From: Morganella sibonii
GTDB taxonomy: Bacteria; Pseudomonadota; Gammaproteobacteria; Enterobacterales; Enterobacteriaceae
Reading direction: 5' to 3' (one strand)
DNA length: 64,000 nucleotides
Assembly: GCF_040560245.1 (NCBI RefSeq)
Contig: NZ_JAKMWP010000003.1
Position 1 is the stretch's first letter. Each line of letters opens with the position of its first letter. Position numbers and translations under genes: made by a program. Positions 24,247-32,865 of the stretch are shown piece by piece. The notes beneath the pieces are model-generated. The model made no database searches. It had not been told where the DNA came from and saw only the letters and a program-made list of their open reading frames with translations.

Positions 24247-26928
24247 ATGAATAAAATCGATGTTTTTTCAAAAGCAGGAAAGGAACTGACATACAGCAAT
24301 GCTAATGTCATCAAAGTTCCGCAGCCCGGCGCAATCGTAAAGGTAAATATACCTACGAATTCAATTTCCGGAGCAGTAAAATCAGGTAATAACTTAGTCA
24401 TTCTTCAAAAAAACGGTGAAAAAATCACTCTTGAAGATTTTTTCCCGGCTGGCGGAAATGCTGAGCCGACTAAATTAGTTATTGCTGATGGTGAATACCT
24501 GTATCAGGCTAATTATGATTCAGATAATTTCTCCGGGCTTGAATTCTCAGCTGTCAGCAGCATGGATGAGGTTATCAGCGGTGAAGGTACCGATCAGGGG
24601 TTAAACCCTGCAGTATGGATCGTTCCTTTAGTTGTTGCCGGTGTTGCCGGAATTGCGATTGCAGCCAGTAACAGCGGCGGCGGCGGTGGTGGTGGTGGTG
24701 GCAGCACAAAACCTGTAACTCCTGTCAATCCGGATGATAAGAGCCAGGCAAAATTTGACGAGCAAGTCGCTAAAACTAAAGCTGAGTTGACTGTCACTAA
24801 ACTGGATGCCCTGAAAGCCGCTGTTGAAGCATTGAAAGCTGAACCTACGGCAGAAAATCTTGCAAAAGTTCAGAATGCTAAAGCAGCGTTAGCCGAAGAA
24901 TTAGCTGCTCTTCAGACGAAAGTCACTGCTTTTGAAGTATTAACCAAAGCAGCAGCAGAAAATAAACTGAATACCACTGAAGCGAAAGCACTGCTGGAAA
25001 AAATTGCTTCAGAAATGGGTGATGCGACAACAGTATCAGAGAATGCCGATACTATTGCAAAAGTAGTATCAGATCTGCTGGATTATGTTAGTGGTCTGGA
25101 TACTGCTTTCACTACCATGAAAGACGTTCTTGCTGCATCTGAAGCTGCTAAAACTCAGCCTTCTGATACAAATGTACAGTCTGTGCGGGAAGCACTGACT
25201 GCATTGCAAAGCAAACTGGCTGAACTTAAAGCAGGACTGGAAATCAGCCTGAAAGCGGCAGCTGAAAAAGGAATTGCGACAGATACGTTAAAAGCACAGG
25301 CTGATGCTGCTCTTAGTAAGGTTGAAAGTGAAATCGGGACGATCACTTCTAACCTGGAAATTGCAGAAGCTAATCTGGCTGCCGTCAATGATGCATTTGC
25401 CAAAGTGACTGCTTATAACGAGAAAGTATTAGCTGCTGAAAACAAAGTTAAAGAAGCTAACCTTGCTGTTGAAGCGGCGAAAAATGCCAAAGAACAGGCG
25501 ATTAAATCAAACAGCCTTGATAAAGTTGATGAAATCAATGCGCAAATCAAAGCGGCTAACAACGATCTCATCAATGCCAAGCAGGCACTTAATGAGCTGA
25601 CGACAGCCCGTGAAGATGCAATCAAAGCGATTGAGAAAATCAGCCCGGATGTTGCTGCCAGCCATAAACCGAATACTGATAATCTGAAAGACGTTAGTGT
25701 AACGCCTTCAGAACCGATTGAGAAAGGTATCATTGTTAAAGAAGCAAAAGGTATTTTTGAGGCAATCAAAGATGGCCTGGCTTCACTCAAAGATTTGGCA
25801 AACAGCGAATTCAAAGAATTTGTTGATAAAGTTCTTGCGTCCAAACCTGTTGAAGTTATCAAAGACATGATTCAGGGTGCAAAAGATGCTATTTCTAATA
25901 TCGGCAGCACTATCTGGACCGCAATTAAAGCACCAGTTGAAGCCTTTAAAGCAGGTTTTAAAGGTGTAAAAGACTTTATTTCAGAAACCGGCAACATTAT
26001 CAAATCTGGTATCAAATTTGGTATTGATGCTGTGAAAGAAGCCATTGCCGGCGGATTTAAAATTTTCAAAGATGGCATCTCTGATGTTTATCAGGCAGTG
26101 AAGAAAACGGCTCTTGATGCAATCAAAGATATGAAATTTACTGATTGGATTAATCCGATAAAAGTAATTGGTTTAGGTAAAGACATCGTTATCAGCGGTA
26201 TTAAAGCAGGCATCAAAGCTACCTGGGATGCAGTTAAAGCAATTCCCGGCAAAGGATTCGAATTTGTTGTTCAGAAAATAAAAGACGGTGCAAAACTGAT
26301 TAGTGATCATGTTTCAACTCAGTTCAGCACTGTAAAAGATTCTGTACAGGAAATTGTCAAAATTTTACACACTGCTTTTATTAAAAATCCGATCGATACC
26401 TTCGTTAAGCCTGTCATTGATGCGCTTAACCCGTTCAAGGCTATTCCGAAATGGGGTTCAATTATTATTGAATCCATTAAAGATGGTATTGATATCCTGA
26501 AATCGCTTAAAGATATTCCGGGTAAAGGTATTGAAATTATTAAAGATATGATCAGTGATATTCTGGGCTCCACCAAAGGCGATAAAGTCTCTGAAGGTGA
26601 CGGAAATGAAATTAAGGCATTCCTGAAAGAAATCACAGATGCTCTGGAAACCCACACTGATGAAGTTGCTAAAGTCAGTGATGGTAAAGCAGCTGATGAA
26701 ATCAAAGTGACTGATGAAGTTAAAGCTGCTGATGAAGTTAAAGAACCGGCATTCGAATTAAACGAACTGCTGTCTGAAAACAATACCGGTATCAATCTGG
26801 ATGCAATTGCACCTAAAGAAGAGACCGTAAATGTTTCAGTACCTTCTGAAGCACAGGCAGAAACACAAGTATTTGTGAATCAGCCAATGATTGATGATCA
26901 GGCTAACCTCGTGAGTATGGTTGCTTAA
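24247..26928 (+). CDS. Type I-secreted surface protein with BapA-prefix domain and amphipathic helices
   Basis: An 893-residue, Cys-free, Lys/Ala-rich protein. Residues 1-100 form a BapA/LapF-type prefix domain (IDVFSKAGKELTY, NNLVILQKNGEKITLEDFF). A hydrophobic stretch follows (WIVPLVVAGVAGIAIAAS, about 124-141), then a run of nine Gly (about 143-151). Residues 170-480 are coiled-coil-like (Ala, Lys, Glu). Residues 490-790 are a chain of amphipathic helices built on IKD/IKAG words (IKDGISDVY, IKAGIKATW, IKDGIDILKSL). The C-terminus is acidic and ends DDQANLVSMVA, a hydrophobic tail typical of type I signals. No RTX nonapeptides. First gene of an operon with its exporter. Probably a biofilm or surface-active protein; the function is unknown. 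Confidence 0.75.
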   Translation: MNKIDVFSKAGKELTYSNANVIKVPQPGAIVKVNIPTNSISGAVKSGNNLVILQKNGEKITLEDFFPAGGNAEPTKLVIADGEYLYQANYDSDNFSGLEFSAVSSMDEVISGEGTDQGLNPAVWIVPLVVAGVAGIAIAASNSGGGGGGGGGSTKPVTPVNPDDKSQAKFDEQVAKTKAELTVTKLDALKAAVEALKAEPTAENLAKVQNAKAALAEELAALQTKVTAFEVLTKAAAENKLNTTEAKALLEKIASEMGDATTVSENADTIAKVVSDLLDYVSGLDTAFTTMKDVLAASEAAKTQPSDTNVQSVREALTALQSKLAELKAGLEISLKAAAEKGIATDTLKAQADAALSKVESEIGTITSNLEIAEANLAAVNDAFAKVTAYNEKVLAAENKVKEANLAVEAAKNAKEQAIKSNSLDKVDEINAQIKAANNDLINAKQALNELTTAREDAIKAIEKISPDVAASHKPNTDNLKDVSVTPSEPIEKGIIVKEAKGIFEAIKDGLASLKDLANSEFKEFVDKVLASKPVEVIKDMIQGAKDAISNIGSTIWTAIKAPVEAFKAGFKGVKDFISETGNIIKSGIKFGIDAVKEAIAGGFKIFKDGISDVYQAVKKTALDAIKDMKFTDWINPIKVIGLGKDIVISGIKAGIKATWDAVKAIPGKGFEFVVQKIKDGAKLISDHVSTQFSTVKDSVQEIVKILHTAFIKNPIDTFVKPVIDALNPFKAIPKWGSIIIESIKDGIDILKSLKDIPGKGIEIIKDMISDILGSTKGDKVSEGDGNEIKAFLKEITDALETHTDEVAKVSDGKAADEIKVTDEVKAADEVKEPAFELNELLSENNTGINLDAIAPKEETVNVSVPSEAQAETQVFVNQPMIDDQANLVSMVA

Positions 26929-26940
26929 TGTAATATCAGA

Positions 26941-26973
26941 TAATACCCTGCATAAGGAATATGCAGGGTATTA
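26941..26973 (+). terminator. Strong hairpin between substrate gene and exporter genes
   Basis: A perfect 14-bp stem built on AATACCCTGCATA / TATGCAGGGTATT with pentaloop AGGAA, 12 nt after the substrate stop and 19 nt before the TolC-like gene. No U-tract follows. It is more likely a partial terminator or an mRNA-stabilising hairpin that keeps exporter expression below substrate expression. Confidence 0.6.
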
Positions 26974-26991
26974 TAAACCCAGCTCAATCTG

Positions 26992-28584
26992 ATGAAACGT
27001 ATGAAATTTTGTAAAGTTCGCTATCTGTCTGCTTTAGTCACAATAATATTTCATAGTCAGTCTTTTGGTAACAATGATACTTTTTATCCGGTAACATTTG
27101 ATGCTAACGGAAAAAAGACAGCACTGGTATTTGGTGTTTTTTCTAAGTCCGATTCAGACTCAAATTCAAATTCAAACTCAGATGAAAATAATAATCTCTC
27201 TGTAAATACAAAATTAAACACGTCTCCCGGCATGTTAAATAGTCCGCGTTATTTGAATCAGAATGCAAATCCTGATGAATCTGAACAAAATAGTGAAATT
27301 GACGTGGCATCCCTGCCGGGATATCAGCAGATACCCACACTAAAAAATACCGGACCGGCAGGTAATTACGGAAATGTTGATATCCGTTCAATTGTGGATA
27401 TGGCCATTTCCTGGCACCCTGCAATTAAACGTTCAGGCCGCGAAGTTGAAAGAGCCAAAGAAGCGATTGAAGAAGCTAATTCAGCTTATTACCCGTCATT
27501 AAATATGGGGGTAAAAACCGGACTGGAACAAAACGATTATGGTAACGGAAATGATCGTTCGAATAAAATTACAGTTGCCGCTGAGCAGATGATCTATGAC
27601 TTCGGAAAAACTAAAACAAAAGTATCATTAAATGAATTAAATACAGTTTACTCAGAATACGAACTGGAAAAAGAAATTAATGACATTGCATATCAGACGG
27701 TAAATGCCTATTTGCAGGTAGTAAAATACAAACAACTTATTGAAATTGCTGATGAGCAATTATCCGGCTTTGCTAAAATTAATGAGATCGCCAAAAAACG
27801 AACGGCCCTGGGTGCCAGTGCAGAGTCAGACTACTCACAATCAAAAGTCAGACTGGCCTCTTCGGTATCACAGCTGAATGACTATAAATCCCAGTATAAC
27901 CGCTGGAGTGCCACCCTGAATAACATGGTTAACAAAAGTATTTCAGACAAAATTGTTATCCGCTTTCCTGATGAATTGCAATCGTCCTGCACAATGCGTA
28001 TGGATGAAGCATTTTCATCTCCGATGATTCGTATTGCGGAATCGCAGGTAAGTGTTGCCAGAAAACAAATCGAATTAGCAAAATCTGAACATTACCCGAC
28101 AATTTCACTGAATCCATTCTATGAATATGAAATAGAAGACAGGAACAGCAATAGTTACTCCAACCGAAATAAAGATAAATTTGGTGTTTATCTTAATGTA
28201 AAAGCACCGTTATATCAGGGAGGCGCAATATCATCCCGTGTCCGGCAAGCAGAACAGGCATTATATGCTGCCAATAACAATTTAGAAAATGAATATACTA
28301 ACTCACGGTTAAAAATATCTGAATCATCCAGTCAGGTTGAAAATGCCAAACTGAGTTTACAGGCCAAATTAAACCGGGCAACCGAATCTATACGCACGCG
28401 TGATTTATATATGATGCAATATGAACAATTAGGAACCCGCTCTTTTACGGATTTAATCAGTGCGGAATCAGAAATCCATCAAACAAAAATGGACATTATT
28501 AACAGTGAATACAACATTGCCAGTTTTTCTGTCGAATGTTTATACCAGACAGGTACATTGGCACAAAATTTCTCTAAATTCTAA
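26992..28584 (+). CDS. TolC-family outer-membrane channel of the type I secretion system
   Basis: A 530-residue outer-membrane efflux protein. A signal peptide (to about SFGN) is followed by a long low-complexity linker with alternating Ser/Asp/Asn (about residues 50-65). The TolC fold runs from about residue 125 (VDIRSIVDMAISWHPAIKRSGREVE). Duplicated helical-hairpin features are visible: AAEQMIYDFGKTKTKV and its second copy VKAPLYQGGAISSRVRQAEQAL. It provides the trimeric exit duct for the adjacent ABC exporter. About 100 residues longer than needed at the N-terminus; the role of the Ser/Asn linker is unknown. Confidence 0.85.
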   Translation: MKRMKFCKVRYLSALVTIIFHSQSFGNNDTFYPVTFDANGKKTALVFGVFSKSDSDSNSNSNSDENNNLSVNTKLNTSPGMLNSPRYLNQNANPDESEQNSEIDVASLPGYQQIPTLKNTGPAGNYGNVDIRSIVDMAISWHPAIKRSGREVERAKEAIEEANSAYYPSLNMGVKTGLEQNDYGNGNDRSNKITVAAEQMIYDFGKTKTKVSLNELNTVYSEYELEKEINDIAYQTVNAYLQVVKYKQLIEIADEQLSGFAKINEIAKKRTALGASAESDYSQSKVRLASSVSQLNDYKSQYNRWSATLNNMVNKSISDKIVIRFPDELQSSCTMRMDEAFSSPMIRIAESQVSVARKQIELAKSEHYPTISLNPFYEYEIEDRNSNSYSNRNKDKFGVYLNVKAPLYQGGAISSRVRQAEQALYAANNNLENEYTNSRLKISESSSQVENAKLSLQAKLNRATESIRTRDLYMMQYEQLGTRSFTDLISAESEIHQTKMDIINSEYNIASFSVECLYQTGTLAQNFSKF

Positions 28585-28598
28585 TGAAGGATTAAACT

Positions 28599-30743
28599 GT
28601 GAGTGTCGATTTTCTTGATGATGTCATTGACAATGAACAAGCTGAAAAACAACATTATTATGAAAGCTGGCGTAAAGCCATTATTCAGATAGCGCACTAT
28701 TACCGCTTAAACATATCAGAACAAAATATCCTGATTACGTCTTTATGGAGTAAAGACATGCAGGAAACAGCGGTAATCCGTATGATGACCAAACAAGCCG
28801 GATTATCATATAAATTTAATGCTGTCAAAAAATATAAATTTAACACCTGGCTCTTTCCTCAGGTAATTGAATTTAATGACGGTCAGCTGGCGTTATTAAA
28901 AAATATTGATAATAACGGTAATCTGGTTATCTCTTATGTCGAGGATGACGGATTAATATCTGTCCTGTCCCGCAGTGAGCTGGAAGAAAAAGCCTCACGG
29001 ATAGTGACATTAAGACCGGTGAAAAATGCGGCAGACCCGCGTATTGATGATTATGTAAAACCAACTGAAAAATACTGGGTCTGGAAAATAATCTTTGCAG
29101 ATATGAAGCCTTATTACTTTGTAATTCTGGGCTCCTTGTTTGTCAATATACTCGGTTTGGCCGGTATTACTTATTCTATGCAGACGTATGACCGGATCAT
29201 ACCCGCGCAATCATATCCGACCATGTGGGTTCTGTTTTCGGGTGTTGTGCTTGCCTTTATTTTTGATTTTACCTTAAGGCTGCTGCGTTACAGCGTTGTC
29301 GATATTCTGGGCAAACGCGCTGATTTAGTGATTTCTGACCGCGTATTCGGTCGTTCATTACGGATTAAAAACGGATTCCGCCCGAAATCGACAGGAACAT
29401 TTATTTCCCAGTTACGGGAATTAGAACAAGTCCGCGAAATGATGACATCGTCAACCGTTGTTGCCATCGCTGACCTGCCCTTCTTCTTCTTATTTCTGGC
29501 TGTCATTTATTCCCTCGGCGGAATAGTTTTCGTCGTTCCGCTGGCCGGCATGATCCTGATGGTATTACCCGGCTTTTTCGCACAGAAAAAACTGGCAGTA
29601 CTGGCTAACTCAGCGATGCGTGAATCCAGCCTGCGCAACGCGATGCTGGTGGAAACCGTACAGGGACTGGATGATATTAAATTCTTACAGGCAGAACACC
29701 GTTTCCAGCAGCAATGGCTGCATTACACCAAAACAACGGCTGAAAATAGTCTTGAGCTGAAACACCTGACGCACAAACTGACATCATGGTCATATCTGAT
29801 ACAAAATGCCGTGTTTGTCTGCGTGGTTCTGGTAGGCACACCACTGGTTATGGATGGTGAATTATCAACGGGGGCACTGGTTGCTTCATCTATCCTGAGT
29901 TCACGTATGATGGCGCCTATTTCTCAGATCGCCGGTATTCTGACCCGCTGGCAACAAACAAAAGTCGCGATGTCGGGCCTGGACAGTATTATGCAGTTAC
30001 CGGTTGATCATCCTGAAAATACAAAAATGGTACATCGTCCTTCATTAACCGGTCAGTATTCTGTCCGTGATGCTTCCTTTGTTCACAATCAGGAAAGTAA
30101 GCGCATTGCGATTAAAGTGACAAAACTGGATATCTCACCGGGTGAAAAAATTGCGCTGCTCGGTCGTAACGGTTCAGGCAAATCATCTTTACTCAGTGCT
30201 CTGGCGGGTATGATGATCCAGCTGGATGGCGAAATTACACTTGATCATCTGAATATCAGCAATATTGACCCTGCCGACTTACGCAGAGACATTGGTTATT
30301 TAACACAAAATTCGCGCTTGTTTTACGGTACTATCCGGGAAAACATTACATTAGGCATGCCGGTTGCTGAAGATAGTGAAATTATTGATGCTATCCGCCT
30401 GACTGGTGCTATTAATTTTATTAATCAGCTTCCTGATGGTTTAGATTATGTTATTCAGGAAGGTGGCAGCGGATTATCAGGCGGACAGCAGCAGACACTT
30501 TTATTAACAAGATTAGTGTTACGGAACCCTAATATTATTTTACTGGATGAACCAACAGCAGCTTTAGATGAAGTTACTGAAAAAGAATTCACAGATAATA
30601 TGAAATCCTGGCTGAGTGGTAAAACAGTTATTATTGCCACACATCGCAGAAAAATCCTTGAATTAGTTGATCGTGTAATAGTCGTCTCGCAAGGAGAAAT
30701 CCTTATGGATAAACATAAAAATGATATTGCAGCTTCGATTTAA
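28599..30743 (+). CDS. Type I secretion ABC transporter, LapB/LssB type
   Basis: A 714-residue export ATPase. Residues 1-145 form a C39-peptidase-like domain that lacks a catalytic Cys at the usual place, as in non-cleaving LapB/HlyB-type exporters. Six membrane helices follow (about 165-430). The ATPase has Walker A GRNGSGKSSLL (near 525), signature LSGGQQQ, Walker B IILLDEPTAAL and the H-loop in IATHRR. GTG start with an AAGGA ribosome site. It should export the adjacent helical proteins in one step through the TolC-like channel. Confidence 0.9.
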   Translation: MSVDFLDDVIDNEQAEKQHYYESWRKAIIQIAHYYRLNISEQNILITSLWSKDMQETAVIRMMTKQAGLSYKFNAVKKYKFNTWLFPQVIEFNDGQLALLKNIDNNGNLVISYVEDDGLISVLSRSELEEKASRIVTLRPVKNAADPRIDDYVKPTEKYWVWKIIFADMKPYYFVILGSLFVNILGLAGITYSMQTYDRIIPAQSYPTMWVLFSGVVLAFIFDFTLRLLRYSVVDILGKRADLVISDRVFGRSLRIKNGFRPKSTGTFISQLRELEQVREMMTSSTVVAIADLPFFFLFLAVIYSLGGIVFVVPLAGMILMVLPGFFAQKKLAVLANSAMRESSLRNAMLVETVQGLDDIKFLQAEHRFQQQWLHYTKTTAENSLELKHLTHKLTSWSYLIQNAVFVCVVLVGTPLVMDGELSTGALVASSILSSRMMAPISQIAGILTRWQQTKVAMSGLDSIMQLPVDHPENTKMVHRPSLTGQYSVRDASFVHNQESKRIAIKVTKLDISPGEKIALLGRNGSGKSSLLSALAGMMIQLDGEITLDHLNISNIDPADLRRDIGYLTQNSRLFYGTIRENITLGMPVAEDSEIIDAIRLTGAINFINQLPDGLDYVIQEGGSGLSGGQQQTLLLTRLVLRNPNIILLDEPTAALDEVTEKEFTDNMKSWLSGKTVIIATHRRKILELVDRVIVVSQGEILMDKHKNDIAASI

Positions 30744-30754
30744 CAGGTGACAAT

Positions 30755-32008
30755 ATGAAAAAATCATTATTCAAAAACATATCGTCATTTATAAGAGATG
30801 TTTTTATGAAAAATAGTACATCTCACAGTTATGACGGTGTTGATGAATTTTCACATGATGAAGGTAAGGATGTTACTGCAAGTCGTGCGGCAACTATATT
30901 ATTTTCCATTATGGGTTTTTTATCCGTTTTTTTAATCTGGAGTGCCTTATTTAATATAGATGAAGTTTCAAAAGGCAATGGTAAGGTCATTCCAAGCTCA
31001 AAAGAGAAAATTATCCAGTCAATGGATGGCGGGATTCTCGAGAATATTCATGTAAAAGAAGGACAAATTGTTGATGCCGGTCAAATTTTAGTTCAGCTTG
31101 ATATTACACGGACACAATCTACGGTTGCAGAGTCTGAATCAAAATACCGTGCATTACTGGCCCAGCAATCCCGGTTGTATGCCGAAGTAAATAAAGTTCC
31201 GTTAGTATTTCCGTCAGAATTAGATGAATTTACTGAATTAACCGGTGCGGAAAAACGGCTTTATGATTCACGCCGGCAGCAGTTTGAAACGTCCATGAAA
31301 AATATCAGGGATTCAAAATCATTGCTGAATCGTGAGTTAGCGATCAATTCCAGACTGGCAAAAGAAGGTGCATCAAGTACTGTGGATGTTATCCGCTTAA
31401 AAAAACAGCTTGTTGATTTAAGCATGAAAGAGTCTGAACTCCTTTCTGATTACTATGTCAGATCACGGGAAGAACTGTCCAAGGTTTCAGCTGAGATAGG
31501 TTCATTGTCTCAGATTATACTCGGACGTAAGGATATGTTATCGAAATCAACTATCCGCTCTCCTGTCCGGGGCGTTGTCAAAAATATTGAAATTAATACT
31601 ATTGGCGGTGTTGTGCCACCAAATGGCGAGTTAATGAATATTGTTCCTCTGGATGATAATCTATTAATAGAAGCCCAGATATCACCACGGGATATTGCAT
31701 TCATTCATCCCGGACAAGCTGCAAAAGTAAAAATTACTGCGTATGATTATTCAATTTATGGAGGACTGGATGGCGAAGTAGTTACTATTTCACCAGACAC
31801 GATTAAAGATGAACAAAAACCGGATCTTGTTTATTACCGTGTTTATATAAAAACTGATAAGGATTATCTGATAACAGATAGTGCAAAACAGTATTTTATT
31901 ACACCCGGAATGGTAGCCAGTGTCGATATCCGAACCGGAAATAAAACAGTTTTGCAATACTTAATTAAACCATTCAATAAAATAAATGAAGCTCTCAGAG
32001 AGCGGTAA
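30755..32008 (+). CDS. HlyD-family membrane-fusion protein of the type I secretion system
   Basis: A 417-residue periplasmic adaptor. It has a cytoplasmic N-terminus of about 45 residues, one membrane helix (IMGFLSVFLIWSALF, near 50-65), a split biotinyl-lipoyl domain (DGGILENIHVKEGQIVDAGQ near 90 and STIRSPVRGVVKNI near 265), a long coiled coil between them, and the C-terminal beta-barrel with the RTX-type motif ending in GMVASVDIRTGNKTVLQYLIKP. Twelve nt after the ABC gene. It joins the ATPase to the TolC-like duct. Confidence 0.9.
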   Translation: MKKSLFKNISSFIRDVFMKNSTSHSYDGVDEFSHDEGKDVTASRAATILFSIMGFLSVFLIWSALFNIDEVSKGNGKVIPSSKEKIIQSMDGGILENIHVKEGQIVDAGQILVQLDITRTQSTVAESESKYRALLAQQSRLYAEVNKVPLVFPSELDEFTELTGAEKRLYDSRRQQFETSMKNIRDSKSLLNRELAINSRLAKEGASSTVDVIRLKKQLVDLSMKESELLSDYYVRSREELSKVSAEIGSLSQIILGRKDMLSKSTIRSPVRGVVKNIEINTIGGVVPPNGELMNIVPLDDNLLIEAQISPRDIAFIHPGQAAKVKITAYDYSIYGGLDGEVVTISPDTIKDEQKPDLVYYRVYIKTDKDYLITDSAKQYFITPGMVASVDIRTGNKTVLQYLIKPFNKINEALRER

Positions 32009-32020
32009 CAGGTAAATATC

Positions 32021-32485
32021 ATGAGTAATAATAAAAACACTGAGTTCAAAGAAATCACTGTAGCTGAAAAGAAATTCTTCATCATTAAACTTGATCCGTG
32101 GAGACGTTTAACTTTTATTGCTGATTTCCAGAAAGACTTTCTGATTCCTGTCATCAACAGTATCGGTGAAGAAAAAATAAGTGGTATGTTAAATAACAGC
32201 AATGCTGCAGACTTTGACTTTATGTCTGTTATTACATCATTATCTGGTGTTATCGATGGCTGCACCATTGAAAAATGGACAAAACGTATCTTAAATGAAG
32301 GTCTTGTTATCTACTTACGGGATGATGAAAAGAAAGCGAAGCTGGCTTTTGTTGAGCTGAATGATTTTTTCACTAACCCGATAGATATTCTGATGTTAAT
32401 GAAAGACGCGATTATGTTTAACCTTGAAGGGGTTACTGACTTATTTAGTAATTTCAAACAATCTCCGACACTGGCTGAAGGCTAA
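32021..32485 (+). CDS. Small cytoplasmic protein resembling phage tail-assembly chaperones
   Basis: A 154-residue soluble protein with no signal or membrane segment. The layout is a short beta segment (FKEITVAEKKFFIIKLDPWRRL, residues 8-29), central helices, a small loop with DGCTIEKW, and a final aromatic helical motif (FFTNPIDILMLMKDAIMFNLEGVTDLFSNF, residues 113-142). This order and the closing helix recall phage tail-assembly chaperones (TAC), but this is from memory and not proven. It is translated 12 nt after the membrane-fusion gene and is the last gene before the terminator. Best guess: a dedicated chaperone that keeps the helical substrates export-competent. Confidence 0.4.
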   Translation: MSNNKNTEFKEITVAEKKFFIIKLDPWRRLTFIADFQKDFLIPVINSIGEEKISGMLNNSNAADFDFMSVITSLSGVIDGCTIEKWTKRILNEGLVIYLRDDEKKAKLAFVELNDFFTNPIDILMLMKDAIMFNLEGVTDLFSNFKQSPTLAEG

Positions 32486-32865
32486 GAACAGACTAAAGCT
32501 AAGACAAAATCGTCATAAATAAAAATCCCGGCAGAGAAAACCTCTGCCGGGATTTTATTATTTATCTGCATTTTAAATACCCCCTTCCCTCTGAAAAACA
32601 AAGTCCGTTCAAAACAACCAGTTTCGTTATAAGTGATATATTTTTTAGTTTTACTAATGCATACAATAAAACCAGACCCAATGACATTATCAGCACTTTG
32701 AGCTGAATAAAAAACATTTAATAATTATGATGCTCTAATATAGCATATATCATGTATTCAATTACACGACGTTTACTAACGTTAAGCTGTTATCGTATAA
32801 TTTAATTTGCTGTATCTGTTTCTATTTTTTATCTTATAAAACATATATTTCAAAGGGCCTTTACC
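32486..32865. other. Intergenic region between exporter operon and second substrate
   Basis: 380 nt. The left end holds the exporter terminator (32522-32556). The remainder is very AT-rich with no open frame, and should contain the promoter of the second helical-repeat protein; AAAGGGCC just before its ATG is the likely ribosome site. Confidence 0.45.
32522..32556 (+). terminator. Terminator of the secretion operon
   Basis: A 15-bp perfect stem AAAATCCCGGCAGAG / CTCTGCCGGGATTTT with loop AAAAC, about 36 nt after the TAC-like gene. The T-run is in the stem. Separates the exporter operon from the second substrate gene. Confidence 0.85.

Noticed and set aside
24594..26795. Several minus-strand frames inside the first secreted protein
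   Set aside because: Ser/Ala/Ile-rich shadows of the Lys/Ala/Asp repeats on the plus strand.
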